Under the pieces are notes generated by a model that saw only the letters and a program-made list of their open reading frames with translations, was not told the origin of the DNA and did not search any database. Below, one piece after another: positions 18,665-28,149 of a stretch of 64,000 nucleotides of DNA. The translations under genes and the position numbers were made by a program. Within the stretch, counting starts at the first letter, position 1. Each line of letters opens with the position of its first letter. The stretch spans positions 1 through 64,000 of the forward strand of contig BQJU01000020.1 in the NCBI GenBank assembly GCA_021604865.1. The letters are read 5' to 3'. The stretch comes from Saprospiraceae bacterium (GTDB lineage Bacteria; Bacteroidota; Bacteroidia; Chitinophagales; Saprospiraceae).

Positions 18665-21600
18665 TCATTTCCCCCGTCCCAACTGTCCTCCATCCTTATT
18701 AGTCCAAATCAAATCAAACATAAAATCCTGATACTTCCGTTTAAAGGCTTCGTCTTTGGAAAATTTCTTGAATAGATCGGTATGTTCATACATCAAAGCA
18801 GACATCACTTTCTTGACCAATTCATCGGAAGCAAGCTTAGCGTTTTCTTTATCCGAATTGATGATGTATTTAATTTCTTCTTCTTTTTGTTGAGCAAATT
18901 CAGGAATCTGAACCGCTAGAATATTTACCGCTTCTTCCGACAAGCCGCCCCCCATGCGCTCATTGAAGGTTTGGATAATGCTCTCCAGGGTATCAAATTG
19001 CTTTTGTACAGAATACCCACCACTTTCTACCGGAATGGGCTCCACTACGCCAATTTCCGGCTCCATAAATATGTGCTGCTTTTCCTCCTGTAGCACGGTT
19101 CGGTAGCTATCCATCTCTATGACTTCCAAAATATTTTCTTCAGTAGCTTCCTCGTCAATTTTCAGGTGCGGAATGAGGTGTTTTAGGAACAAAGCCAGCA
19201 TTTCCCAATACTGGTTAGGACTTTCCATCAGCTTGACCAGGTAGTTATAGGTTCGGTAGAAGGTTTTGGCTTTTGATTTGAAATCAATTTGATGGTCCTT
19301 GATCAGGTCTTCTTTAAAAGCATTTTCAACGACATCCGTTAAATGATCCAAAACCTTGCGGTCAACATTGCTGTAAAAGTCTTTGAAGAAATCATACAAG
19401 ATTTTCTGGTCGTAGATTTGATAATCATCTAGTGACTCCTGCAAATCGTTCAGTTTATTCGGGTCCGTCTCTTCACTTAAAACAGTGGTGGTATAGAAAG
19501 GCTTGAAGGCTTCTTTGATCTCGTCTGTGGCATTAAAAAAGTCCAGGACAAAGGTCTCTGTTTTATCCGGCTTTTTTGCCCGATTAAGGCGGGAAAGGGT
19601 TTGCACCGCCTGCACTCCTGACAATTGTTTGTCTACATACATCGTGTGTAGCAAGGGTTCATCAAAACCGGTTTGGTATTTATTGGCAACGATTAAAAAC
19701 CGATAGGCCTCCTTTTTAAATTGCTTAGGAATATCGTTATTCCCGTCCGGAAATCTATTCATTTTTTCCTCTGTCAACTCCACCCCTGTTTTGTAGTGTT
19801 TCTTCTTGCCAGAGAAGGCCACAATAGCCTTGTAAGGCGAATTAGTTGCTTTCAGGTATCGATCCACAGCATCTTTGTATTTAATGGCCGAATCAATCGA
19901 ACGACAGACAATCATGGCTCTTGCCTGATTTTTGATTTTATGCTTGACATGCTGGTGGAAATGATCGACTATGATTTTGGTTTTATCCTTTATTGCCAGT
20001 TCATGGCCCTCTACATATCTCCTGATCTTTTTGTTGGCCTCCTGCGTTTCAAACTCCTGCGCTTTATCTACTTCCGCCAATTCCCGGATTTTGTACCAGG
20101 ATTGATAAGTGGTATAATTTTTCAACACATCGTGGATAAATTCCTCCTCTATAGCTTGTTTCATAGAGTAGGTATGGAAAGCAACAAAGCGATTTTTCGG
20201 CTCACCGTGCTCATTCTGATAAGGAACAGGAATGCCAAAAGTTTCCAACGTTTTATTTTTGGGCGTTGCGGTAAAGGCAAAATAACTCGCATTGTCCAGC
20301 ATTTTTTTGCTTCCTATCAGGTAGTTGAGCAGATCTTCTGTAGAGACATTGCCTTCTTCGTCACGCTCAATGTCCTCAAAATTGGCATCCGAAAAAATAG
20401 CATTCATGCTGGCTGCCGCATTACCACTTTGACTACTATGGGCCTCATCTATGATGATGGCAATGTTCTTGGCCTTCCAGTCTGAAATCGCCTTGAGCAC
20501 ATGCGGAAAGGTCTGTACCGTGCAGGTGATGATCTTTTTCTCATTGGCTAAAGCCAAACGCATGTGCGTGGTTTTACTGATAGATTCCTCAGAAGGATCT
20601 AATGCCTTGATGTCTTTGGCTTTACCCGTGATGGATTCCACCACACGTTTGACCTGTGCGAATTTTTTGATGTTTTTCCGAATCTGCTCATCCAGGTTCT
20701 GGCGGTCGGTGACGACCAAAATGCTGTCAAAGAGAGGAATCTCCCCCGTTTTATTGTACAATCCGGTGAGTTGGTGGGCCAGCCAGGTGATAGAATGAGA
20801 CTTACCTGAACCCGCAGAATGCTGAATCAAATACCGCTTACCAACTCCATTTTCCTTACAATCTTGCAAAAGCTTTCTAACAACCGTTAATTGATGGTAC
20901 CGAGGAAAATATTGCACCCGGAATATTTTACCGGTATCTTCGTCTTTTTCCTCTACCACAGTGGCAAACTTTTCAATCAAATTGGCAATGCTGTCTTTGC
21001 TCAGCACTTCCTTGTATAGGTAAGCGGTCTTTTGTCCATGGGGATTAACCGGATTCCCAGCCCCGAAGGGTTCCTGCGGGGTACCATCGTTAAGTCCTCT
21101 ATTGAATGACAAAAACTTGGTGTCCCCTTTTGCCAAAACCCCAGTCATAAAAACCTGGGTGGTATCCAAGGCAAAATGCGCCATACATCGCCCCAAATTG
21201 AAAATCTTGTCTTTAGGCTCCCGGTCATTTTTGTATTGCCAAATCGCGTTGTTGACCGACTGATAAGTATAAGCATTTTTGAGCTCCATTGTGATTACGG
21301 GAAATCCGTTGACAAAAATGGTCAGGTCCAGGCGGTTTTTATTGTGCGCATCATCACTATACACCAGCTCCTGTGTGACGGTAAAAGTATTGGCTTCATA
21401 TAGCTTTTGGTCACCTTTATTAAAAACAGAATTGGGTTTGGAATAAAAAAGATAAACCCTTTTATCCAGGAGTGAAATACCTTTACGGAATACGTCGACA
21501 ATACCTTTTTCTTTGATTTTTTTATCCAGGCGAGCTAAAAAAGAACGCACCCCACTTTTTACAATATACGCATAGTTCGATTCCTGAGTATTTTTAATAA

Positions 21601-21751
21601 AATCCAATACATAGGTCTTGTTCATACAAAACTCAGTATCAAAATCAGCGGTAGTAGTCTCGGCCTGAAAGTGTTGTTTTTCCAATAACTCCTTAACAAT
21701 GAGCTTTTGGTAACCGCGTTCTGAGGTATCAGTGGTCTGAGGTATTGGCAT
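18665..21751 (-). CDS. hsdR: Type I restriction enzyme R subunit
   Basis: 1028 residues, normal for the family. The N-terminal nuclease domain shows RLDLTIFVNGFPVITMELKN (the D...E-x-K active site). The translocase domain has motif I IQHSAGSGKSHSITWL, motif II IIIDEAHSSQSG (DEAH) and motif III YFAFTATPKNKT, then motif VI-like ALQTLSRLNRA-type sequence (AVQTLSRLNRAKKP). It cuts DNA after ATP-driven translocation when the HsdM2S complex meets an unmethylated site. The start overlaps the end of hsdS by 23 nt, and a STAND gene follows 21 nt downstream. All motifs appear intact. Confidence 0.97.
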   Translation of the reverse strand: MPIPQTTDTSERGYQKLIVKELLEKQHFQAETTTADFDTEFCMNKTYVLDFIKNTQESNYAYIVKSGVRSFLARLDKKIKEKGIVDVFRKGISLLDKRVYLFYSKPNSVFNKGDQKLYEANTFTVTQELVYSDDAHNKNRLDLTIFVNGFPVITMELKNAYTYQSVNNAIWQYKNDREPKDKIFNLGRCMAHFALDTTQVFMTGVLAKGDTKFLSFNRGLNDGTPQEPFGAGNPVNPHGQKTAYLYKEVLSKDSIANLIEKFATVVEEKDEDTGKIFRVQYFPRYHQLTVVRKLLQDCKENGVGKRYLIQHSAGSGKSHSITWLAHQLTGLYNKTGEIPLFDSILVVTDRQNLDEQIRKNIKKFAQVKRVVESITGKAKDIKALDPSEESISKTTHMRLALANEKKIITCTVQTFPHVLKAISDWKAKNIAIIIDEAHSSQSGNAAASMNAIFSDANFEDIERDEEGNVSTEDLLNYLIGSKKMLDNASYFAFTATPKNKTLETFGIPVPYQNEHGEPKNRFVAFHTYSMKQAIEEEFIHDVLKNYTTYQSWYKIRELAEVDKAQEFETQEANKKIRRYVEGHELAIKDKTKIIVDHFHQHVKHKIKNQARAMIVCRSIDSAIKYKDAVDRYLKATNSPYKAIVAFSGKKKHYKTGVELTEEKMNRFPDGNNDIPKQFKKEAYRFLIVANKYQTGFDEPLLHTMYVDKQLSGVQAVQTLSRLNRAKKPDKTETFVLDFFNATDEIKEAFKPFYTTTVLSEETDPNKLNDLQESLDDYQIYDQKILYDFFKDFYSNVDRKVLDHLTDVVENAFKEDLIKDHQIDFKSKAKTFYRTYNYLVKLMESPNQYWEMLALFLKHLIPHLKIDEEATEENILEVIEMDSYRTVLQEEKQHIFMEPEIGVVEPIPVESGGYSVQKQFDTLESIIQTFNERMGGGLSEEAVNILAVQIPEFAQQKEEEIKYIINSDKENAKLASDELVKKVMSALMYEHTDLFKKFSKDEAFKRKYQDFMFDLIWTNKDGGQLGRGK

Positions 21752-23072
21752 AACTTAATTGCTGTTTTTCGGCATAATCTCTTACGTCAATTTTTCCGGT
21801 AACGGCAGCGCTTATTAGACTTTCTCGGTATTCTTTGATTAGGGATACTTCTTTTTGAATCTTAAAAACTAATTCATCCAACATGAATTCCTTTTGTTTC
21901 AAGGTTCTTATTATCTCCATTTGTACTTTTCTAGGAGGAAAAATTACTGGGAATTCTTTAATATTTCTAGATGAAATTGATGCTAGATTTGTAGTTCTCT
22001 TTGCTTTTGATTTAAAATATTCTTTTGCATAGGATGTCAAAGTAACATAGTTGATCCAGTAAGGATCAACATTTCGGTACATTCTAATAGCAAATACATG
22101 ATTTTGGTGCAAGCATGGATCAACTTCACATTCCCAAACGTAGCCTCTCCCAAGTTTATCATAATCGCCTCCTTCATTCATCAATAAATCACCTTTTTGA
22201 AGTAAATACCTTTTTATCGTTGTTTTATCAACAGCAATTCTTTTGACTAATGAAAGATCCAAAAATCCATCCTGAACATTTGCAACTCTTAAATATGGAA
22301 TCCCTTTAGAATTAACCTCAATATTCTTTGGTCCGATGGCTAAGCCAGACTGTAAATTGCTTAAATACTTCAACTTCTTCACCTCCCAATGCGCCGGAAT
22401 CTCCCCCAACCACTCAATCCCGGAATCCTTCATCGGCACATTAGGATCTAATCCTTTAGTGACCGCCTGATTGATAATCGCGGCTTTTCGCTCTTGTAGC
22501 AAGGCGATGGTTTTTTCTTTGAGCTGGATGTAGTGGTCTATTTGGGTGGTTTTTTGGTCCAGGAAGTTGGCGATGGCTGATTGTTCTTCTTTAGAAGGCA
22601 AAGGTATCAGCATCCCTTTCATTTCAGAATACTTTGTTGTCCACAAATCAGCTACAATCCCATGCCCATTCCGGTAGAATTCCTCAATAAACGAGTAGCT
22701 TTTTAAAAGATATTTAGAAAATTGTGGTACTATTTTTATTGGTTTTATAACGATATTAATTAGAGAAACCGAACCATCATTTTTTGCCAAACCACTTGAA
22801 CCTTTTCTATCAGAACGACTATTAATTACAAAATCTCCTTTGAGAACTCCTTTCCTATTATCACCATCATTCGATTTCGCAGCAGTTTCTAATTGTGCCA
22901 CTATTCCATTCTTTGTTACCGAAAGAGGTGGAAATTCTTTATCACTAACTTTTAATCTCCTTTCATTAAAAACAGAACCAAGTCTCAATAAACTCCATGA
23001 TGAAGGGATTTCACCAATCCATCCAATGTTGGATTCTTGATAATCATTATATTTCTTGAACTTTCTCATCAT
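21729..23072 (-). CDS. hsdS: Type I restriction-modification specificity subunit
   Basis: 447 residues with two target-recognition domains, each opening with the same signature: IGWIGEIPSSWSLLRLG (near residue 16) and IEWLGEIPAHWEVKKLK (near residue 217). Each is followed by a conserved helical spacer (EEQSAIANFLDQKTTQIDHY; the second is QMEIIRTLKQKEFMLDEL-like). Each TRD reads half of a bipartite DNA site; the specificity cannot be predicted here. The start codon overlaps the hsdM stop (4-nt overlap). The first TRD region is more AT-rich than the conserved spacers, which is common where TRDs are exchanged. Confidence 0.95.
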   Translation of the reverse strand: MMRKFKKYNDYQESNIGWIGEIPSSWSLLRLGSVFNERRLKVSDKEFPPLSVTKNGIVAQLETAAKSNDGDNRKGVLKGDFVINSRSDRKGSSGLAKNDGSVSLINIVIKPIKIVPQFSKYLLKSYSFIEEFYRNGHGIVADLWTTKYSEMKGMLIPLPSKEEQSAIANFLDQKTTQIDHYIQLKEKTIALLQERKAAIINQAVTKGLDPNVPMKDSGIEWLGEIPAHWEVKKLKYLSNLQSGLAIGPKNIEVNSKGIPYLRVANVQDGFLDLSLVKRIAVDKTTIKRYLLQKGDLLMNEGGDYDKLGRGYVWECEVDPCLHQNHVFAIRMYRNVDPYWINYVTLTSYAKEYFKSKAKRTTNLASISSRNIKEFPVIFPPRKVQMEIIRTLKQKEFMLDELVFKIQKEVSLIKEYRESLISAAVTGKIDVRDYAEKQQLSYANTSDH

Positions 23073-25267
23073 GCCAAAATCTCTTTTAAAAGTCCATCAC
23101 TTTTTTGTTCAATCGTCAGTAGGTCCGCAGTAATCTCCTCCAAATTTCGCAGGGGTTCGTATCTATAAAAATACTTGGTAAAGGAAATCTCATAACCAAT
23201 CAGCGTTTTATCGTAATCAATCCAGGCATCCGGTACATGAGGCAATACTTCTCGTGTGAAATAAGTATCCATATTCTCTTCCAAAGGCACATTTTCGGTA
23301 TCCCTTAAGTCACTGTCTGGCTCGTAGAGCACCGTGCCGTCTTTTTCCTTTTTCTTGATGACCCTCTCGGCGGCTTCATTTTTCCAACTCACGCTATCGA
23401 GTATGGCTTTTTTATCGGAAGCCCCAAGTTTATAATCCATTTTTTTAAAAGCCTTATCCACTGCTTTTTTAAAGACATTAAAGTCATCAAAAACCTGATC
23501 TCCGATGTTTTCCTTTAAGCCCAGAGCAACCTCCATTAGTTGCCGCTGAGATTGCCAGAAAGAGCTGTCCAGCAGCTTCTTAATATCGGCTGGTTTGAGT
23601 TTAATTTCTTCTGCCTCAAAGTGTTTTACGATGATTTCCCTTTTTTGATTCAATCCTTCATACACTTGTTCCCCAAAACGGCCGTAAACCCATTGCATTT
23701 CATCAAAAAGGCTTTTGTGGAAACGCAGTTTTTCTATGGTTTCATCGGTAAACTGTGCCGATAGACGCAGCGGACGTTCCACTGTTATTTTTTGGTAACC
23801 AAAATCCTCATTTTTGAAAATCTTGGAAATCTCCGATGTTTCAAAATCCAGATAGATTTGGGTCAATTGTTCAATATGCCTGGCCGTCATTTCATGCGAT
23901 TTTGCCCCCAGGCTCTTCCGCATCTTTTGGTAGATCTCTGTGGCATCAATGAGCTGTACCTTTCCTTGCCGGTGCGCCTCTTTTTTGTTGGTCAGTACAA
24001 AAATATAGGTATTGATCCCAGTATTGTAAAACATGTTTTTTGGCAGCCCAATAATACAATCCAGTAAGTCATGCTCAATGATGTACTTCCGCATATTGCT
24101 TTCCCCTCCCCCTGCATCACCAGTGAACAAAGCTGAGCCATTGTGTACCGAAGCAATGCGAGAACCCAGCGGTGTGGTCGTTTTCATTTTACTCACCATG
24201 TTCATCAAAAAGAGCAACTGCCCATCACTGCTGCGTGGCACGCCCTGGTAAAAACGGCGGTCGATAATCCGCTTTTTCTCTCCTACTATATAGTCGTAAT
24301 CAATCTTCCAGCTCTTCCCGTAGGGTGGATTGGACAACATAAAATCAAAGGTCTGTCCACTAAATCCGTCATTGCCTAAAGTCGAGCCGTAAGCGATGTT
24401 TTTAGGGTCTTTATCTTTGATCAGCATATCGGAAGTACAGATTGCATAAGTCTCTGGGTTTACCTCTTGGCCGTACAGATAAAACTTGGACTTATTTTCC
24501 GTAAGGTGCAATGCAAAATGCTCGGCCTCCGTCAGCATCCCCCCCGACCCACAAGCAGGATCGTAAATGGAGTAAGTCCCATATTCTTTGAGTTTACCCT
24601 TGAGCGGTTCAAATAACAGGTGGGTCATCAGGCGAATGATTTCGCGCGGTGTGAAGTGCTCCCCCGCTTCCTCATTATTTTCCTCATTGAATTTCCGGAT
24701 CAGTTCCTCAAACACATACCCCATACCGAGATTGGTCAGTGCAGGCATGATCTCTCCCTTGGTGTTGGTAACCTCGTGCGGACTCAGGTTGATCTCATTA
24801 GAGGTCAGTTTTTCAATCAACATCCAGGTAATACCCGCTTCCTGCATGGTTTCCAACTGATTCCTGATCTTAAACTTGCTGATGATCTCCTGCACATTCG
24901 GACTGAAGCCATCCAGATATTTCGCAAGATTGGAATCAATGTGATCCGGATCGGATTTAAGCGAAACATATTTGAACTCCGCTTCCGCAGGTCCGTTTTG
25001 CCCCATCGTAAAAGGCGAAGTATTGTAAAACGGATACTTGGTAATATTGGTCAGCGTGCTATGATCATCAATCTGCTGGTCATTCAAAAATTGATGTGCT
25101 TTCAATACCTGCTCTTTGGACTCTTCCAGCAGTACATCCAGTCTCCGCAATACCGTAAAGGGTAAGATCACATCCCGGTATTTGCCTCTTACAAAGACAT
25201 CTCTCAATACATCATCAGCGATTCCCCAGATGTAACTGACAATTTTATTGTGGGCTTTTTTATTCAT
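23069..25267 (-). CDS. hsdM: Type I restriction-modification DNA methyltransferase subunit
   Basis: 732 residues. The helical HsdM N-domain (opening KKAHNKIVSYIWGIADDVLR) is followed by an N6-adenine methyltransferase domain with the AdoMet motif YDPACGSGGMLTEAEHF and the catalytic LSNPPYGKSW (NPPY). A long C-terminal extension of about 230 residues includes a helical region (KPADIKKLLDSSFWQSQRQL) common in the larger HsdM subgroup. It methylates adenine at the site chosen by HsdS and protects host DNA from HsdR. First gene of the hsdM-hsdS-hsdR operon. Confidence 0.97.
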   Translation of the reverse strand: MNKKAHNKIVSYIWGIADDVLRDVFVRGKYRDVILPFTVLRRLDVLLEESKEQVLKAHQFLNDQQIDDHSTLTNITKYPFYNTSPFTMGQNGPAEAEFKYVSLKSDPDHIDSNLAKYLDGFSPNVQEIISKFKIRNQLETMQEAGITWMLIEKLTSNEINLSPHEVTNTKGEIMPALTNLGMGYVFEELIRKFNEENNEEAGEHFTPREIIRLMTHLLFEPLKGKLKEYGTYSIYDPACGSGGMLTEAEHFALHLTENKSKFYLYGQEVNPETYAICTSDMLIKDKDPKNIAYGSTLGNDGFSGQTFDFMLSNPPYGKSWKIDYDYIVGEKKRIIDRRFYQGVPRSSDGQLLFLMNMVSKMKTTTPLGSRIASVHNGSALFTGDAGGGESNMRKYIIEHDLLDCIIGLPKNMFYNTGINTYIFVLTNKKEAHRQGKVQLIDATEIYQKMRKSLGAKSHEMTARHIEQLTQIYLDFETSEISKIFKNEDFGYQKITVERPLRLSAQFTDETIEKLRFHKSLFDEMQWVYGRFGEQVYEGLNQKREIIVKHFEAEEIKLKPADIKKLLDSSFWQSQRQLMEVALGLKENIGDQVFDDFNVFKKAVDKAFKKMDYKLGASDKKAILDSVSWKNEAAERVIKKKEKDGTVLYEPDSDLRDTENVPLEENMDTYFTREVLPHVPDAWIDYDKTLIGYEISFTKYFYRYEPLRNLEEITADLLTIEQKSDGLLKEILA

Positions 25268-25287
25268 GCTTATTTTTTGCGTTTTGT

Positions 25288-25295
25288 CAAAGTTA
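25288..25295 (-). promoter_or_regulatory. Candidate -7 box of the hsd operon
   Basis: On the minus strand the sequence reads TAACTTTG, matching the Bacteroidota -7 consensus TAnnTTTG, 20 nt before the hsdM start codon. No convincing -33 TTG is found at the expected spacing, so this is tentative. Confidence 0.35.
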
Positions 25296-25422
25296 AGCTC
25301 TTTTATTTTTAAAGGAAGTGGGGGGAGGAAAAATTGGGGAGGGTTAGTGCTAGTTCAGAGGAGTTTGTCATGGAAACTACTACCACAATTACATTTTGAA
25401 TCAGTCTCGCCAGGGATTTGTG

Positions 25423-26628
25423 TTACTTCTCTAATACACCTAATTCGTCATTTTTCTTAAACAGTTTTAGTTCCTTTATGATTTCGTCTATAAATTTAAA
25501 CAGTTCTGCTTCTTCGAAAGCATGAAATCTTTTTTTGATATTACCAGTTCCTTCTTTGTAAATTTCAAAATCAGACAACACAGCTATTCGTTTCTTAAAG
25601 TCCGATATTACATCTTTACCATTAGTGTCCCAAAAATGCACAGTGTAACCATTTTCATCACACCACACATCTATTTTAATGTAATAATCATCAAACTCAA
25701 ACGCCTCAAAAACGGCATCCCTTTTTTGGTATCTCCAAATTTTCTTAAATGGGTGGCAATTCTCCTTGTACCTGTCTTCGATTCTTATCGCAAGATACTC
25801 TGGAAAATCGTTTAGCATATTTCTAATTGAAATGGCTACCTCTAAATTATCATCTTGCTTTAGAGAGTCATAAAACTTACCTAAAGTTACAGTATCCATG
25901 GTGTTAGTGTTAAGGTATTGAATCAATTTACCATATTGCCTAAGAATAAGCGAACTGTCAATATTGTCAGACAATATTATGGAAGGTAAAATCCAATCAG
26001 TATATAAACTAGGGTTTGTTGTAATTGGCTCATAAGCAGGAATAATTTTCAATATTCCACTTATTGTTTCTAATTCTTCATCGGTCCAATCATTTTTGTC
26101 AGGCCTTTTGGAAGAGTTCAATGTTAAATAAACAATTGCAACAACCTCAAAGTCCTTTCTTACTATTTCAAAATACCTAGGTAATTGCCTTTTTTGATCG
26201 ACAGCATTATTTATCTTATTTTCAATTATAATAGCTTTCCTTGAAAATTCGTCAGTAACAAGAATGTCAACATTGTTCCTTTCTCGCTCAATGGTTGAAT
26301 ATTGAAAGTCTTTTACTTCAATTCTATTCTTGGATTTCCCCTTATTCAAAAGATCAATAAAGGTGTGAAGATATTTCGAGTTTTCATTGTGTGCTCCATT
26401 TGGATCTAAAAACGATTTAATAATATCGCTATGAAAATTTTCTCGGTAATATAAATCTGATGCTAGTGTAAAAACATTAAACCCAATATCAGTTTTGGCT
26501 TCAAATGTTTTTGAATAACTATTACTTGTTGATAAAGACTTATAAAGAAAATCCTGTATCTCTAATGAATGGATTTTCAAATATTTCTTCCAATTTTCTA
26601 TAAAATGCTTTTTTAGGCTTTGATCCAT
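25423..26628 (-). CDS. PD-(D/E)XK nuclease superfamily protein
   Basis: 401 residues. The N-terminal half carries a PD-(D/E)XK core of the PDDEXK_4/DUF-type found beside defence genes: FHSDIIKSFLDPNGAH (conserved helix), then NNVDILVTDEFSRKAIIIENKI (catalytic D, then E-x-K), then QLPRYFEIV. The C-terminal half is variable and possibly a sensor or target-binding region (DAVFEAFEFDDYYIKIDVWC). It lies upstream of hsdM on the same strand, with 155 nt between, and 64 nt after the small membrane protein gene. Likely a nuclease of a small defence module. The specific system is not identified. Confidence 0.75.
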   Translation of the reverse strand: MDQSLKKHFIENWKKYLKIHSLEIQDFLYKSLSTSNSYSKTFEAKTDIGFNVFTLASDLYYRENFHSDIIKSFLDPNGAHNENSKYLHTFIDLLNKGKSKNRIEVKDFQYSTIERERNNVDILVTDEFSRKAIIIENKINNAVDQKRQLPRYFEIVRKDFEVVAIVYLTLNSSKRPDKNDWTDEELETISGILKIIPAYEPITTNPSLYTDWILPSIILSDNIDSSLILRQYGKLIQYLNTNTMDTVTLGKFYDSLKQDDNLEVAISIRNMLNDFPEYLAIRIEDRYKENCHPFKKIWRYQKRDAVFEAFEFDDYYIKIDVWCDENGYTVHFWDTNGKDVISDFKKRIAVLSDFEIYKEGTGNIKKRFHAFEEAELFKFIDEIIKELKLFKKNDELGVLEK

Positions 26629-26692
26629 CGTTTCAACCTGTATACGAATTCATTTTAAATATTCTCACAATACAGCGCAGTGTAAGGCCTCT

Positions 26693-27382
26693 TCAAATAT
26701 TCTTTTCAATCCTTTTTTCCTCAGAGATTTTATCGAGACAAATAAATGATGCTAAGATATTTGTCACCATCCTTTGCCGGTTTTTATACATTCTATTCCA
26801 AATATTCAATAATAACATTCCTCCAACTAAAGTGCTAATGACAATTAAAAAAACTCCTTTAAAAGGGGAAATAGACCACTGATGTATCCCATAAGTTATT
26901 CCATTTATAGTCCACAAAAGCGTTGGGAACATCATATATGTCCTCATTATCCTTAAGCTTTCTTGGCGATACGAGAAGACGAATGAATTTGGCAATAATT
27001 CTTTCACCATGATATTACAGAATATATAATACTCTTCGTCCCAGTCTTCAATACTGTCCAAACCTAATTTTGAACTTAGTACTTGTTTTAATTTGTCTTT
27101 TGATTTCTTTAAAGGGATTGAATTTTCAGGCTTGTCTTTCTTTTTTAACCAATAAATAAACTTGACAATTGGATGGGAAACACCCGATAGAGTTATTCCA
27201 ACAGTAAAACTTATTAAAAAAAACAGAATTCCTGTGAAAATATCAGGTTCAATATTGGGTATTGGAAAAAGTTCAACTTGATAGAGAAAAACATAGAATC
27301 CTAATGTTACCGCTATTCCTGGTAAAAAGTAGCCTAGGATATCTTGAAAAGAAAATTTGCCAAAGAAATCTTTAGAATTCAT
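26693..27382 (-). CDS. Small multi-spanning membrane protein of unknown function
   Basis: 229 residues with about four hydrophobic helices: two near the N-terminus (FQDILGYFLPGIAVTLGFYV; FTGILFFLISFTVGITL) and two near residues 155-205 (MMFPTLLWTINGITYGI; GVFLIVISTLVGGMLLL). The cytoplasmic loop between them is Lys-rich. No family recognised. It is the first gene of a pair with the PD-(D/E)XK protein, and this pairing with a nuclease suggests a two-component defence module, for which there is no direct evidence. It marks the right edge of the island, 420 nt from the split tRNA gene. Confidence 0.65.
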   Translation of the reverse strand: MNSKDFFGKFSFQDILGYFLPGIAVTLGFYVFLYQVELFPIPNIEPDIFTGILFFLISFTVGITLSGVSHPIVKFIYWLKKKDKPENSIPLKKSKDKLKQVLSSKLGLDSIEDWDEEYYIFCNIMVKELLPNSFVFSYRQESLRIMRTYMMFPTLLWTINGITYGIHQWSISPFKGVFLIVISTLVGGMLLLNIWNRMYKNRQRMVTNILASFICLDKISEEKRIEKNI

Positions 27383-27675
27383 GCTTAGGTTTCCGTTTTA
27401 TTATCAGCCAATTATTTTTCAATTTTAAAGAGTTGAAAAATTTTTGACTTTGTAAAGCTACCCGCAACATTCAGTTCCCGAGCCAACCCTATTTTGTCAA
27501 AATTTTTTTTTTACAGTAAGTTAGTTAAAAAAAATTATCTGTGAAATCATTACTTGCTTTCTCCACTCTTATACAATTAAATTTCAAATCCAAGGCGAGA
27601 TATTTGCGAAGCTAAAAACAAAAGAAACAAGGACATTTGGAAAGGAGAAAAGAGATTCGCCTTAGCTACAAAAAC
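27383..27675. other. AT-rich intergenic stretch at island edge
   Basis: About 290 nt (419 nt up to the tRNA end) without a plausible gene. It contains several A and T homopolymer runs. Apart from the terminator at 27676-27709 I see nothing specific. Confidence 0.5.
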
Positions 27676-27709
27676 AAAAAGGCCGAACATTTACTGTTCA
27701 ACCTTTTTT
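27676..27709 (-). terminator. Terminator downstream of the split tRNA gene
   Basis: Arms AAAAAGG..GAACA and TGTTC..CCTTTTT, with a 2-nt internal mismatch, form a hairpin whose flanks are an A run on one side and a T run on the other, so it can act in both directions. It lies about 93 nt beyond the 3' end of the minus-strand tRNA. Confidence 0.65.
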
Positions 27710-27801
27710 CGAAACTTTGAGATTCGACAACTCAAATGACAATTCGGAGTATTTTTCAATTCATTTCCTCCTGATTATCAGGGAGTTTATCAAAACCTAA
27801 G

Positions 27802-28149
27802 TGATCCCGACAGGATTCGAACCTGTGGCCTGCTGATTAGCTTACCAACTACAGCTTTCGCTGCTCCCAATATTCATTGGGATTTGTGGTCTGGACTATC
27901 TCTTCACCATCTCAGGTGCGCCACGTATAGTCTCTACGGATCCCTAAAACCTACCGGCCTGAGCCATTCGGTTTTTCAATGGTTTCCTCGGGATTGCCAT
28001 CTCTAAATCCTAAAATCCAGAGGAAGGTTTCCCCGATACGGTGGCGTGCACTCCGCAGGTTCTGTTTCCCTGTGGAGGCTCCTAATTGTTAGCTCTCTTT
28101 CGAGCTAGAGCTTAAAGTCAGCTGCTCTATCCAGCTGAGCTACGGGACC
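27802..28149 (-). tRNA. tRNA-Arg(UCU), split by a group I intron
   Basis: Exon 1 is 28115-28149 (35 nt, starting GGTCCCG TA GCTC). Exon 2 is 27802-27840 (39 nt, containing the T arm ACAGG TTCGAAT CCTGT and acceptor CGGGATC plus discriminator A). Joined they make a 74-nt cloverleaf. The acceptor pairs 7/7 with one G-T wobble, the D arm is GCTC/GAGC, and the anticodon arm GCTGA/TCAGC has a 7-nt loop CTTCTAA, giving anticodon UCU. CCA is not encoded. The intron sits after U34, inside the anticodon. Only splicing would yield a usable tRNA. Confidence 0.93.
27841..28114 (-). ncRNA. Group I self-splicing intron in tRNA-Arg(UCU)
   Basis: 274 nt between the two tRNA halves. The conserved R and S core elements are evident on the minus strand: GTAGAGACTATACG and, about 30 nt later, AAGAGATAGTCC, whose GACTAT/ATAGTC pairing is P7. 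A GAGGAAACC stretch upstream fits element P, and GAATGGCTCAGGC fits element Q. The intron ends in G (omega-G), as required. There is no open reading frame for a homing endonuclease. The U-G pair of helix P1 at the 5' splice site could not be placed with certainty, so the structure needs modelling. Confidence 0.88.

Noticed and set aside
19721-20485. Open frame of 254 codons on the plus strand inside hsdR
   Set aside because: Pure antisense shadow: hsdR on the other strand carries all family motifs through this region, and the shadow has no recognisable domain.
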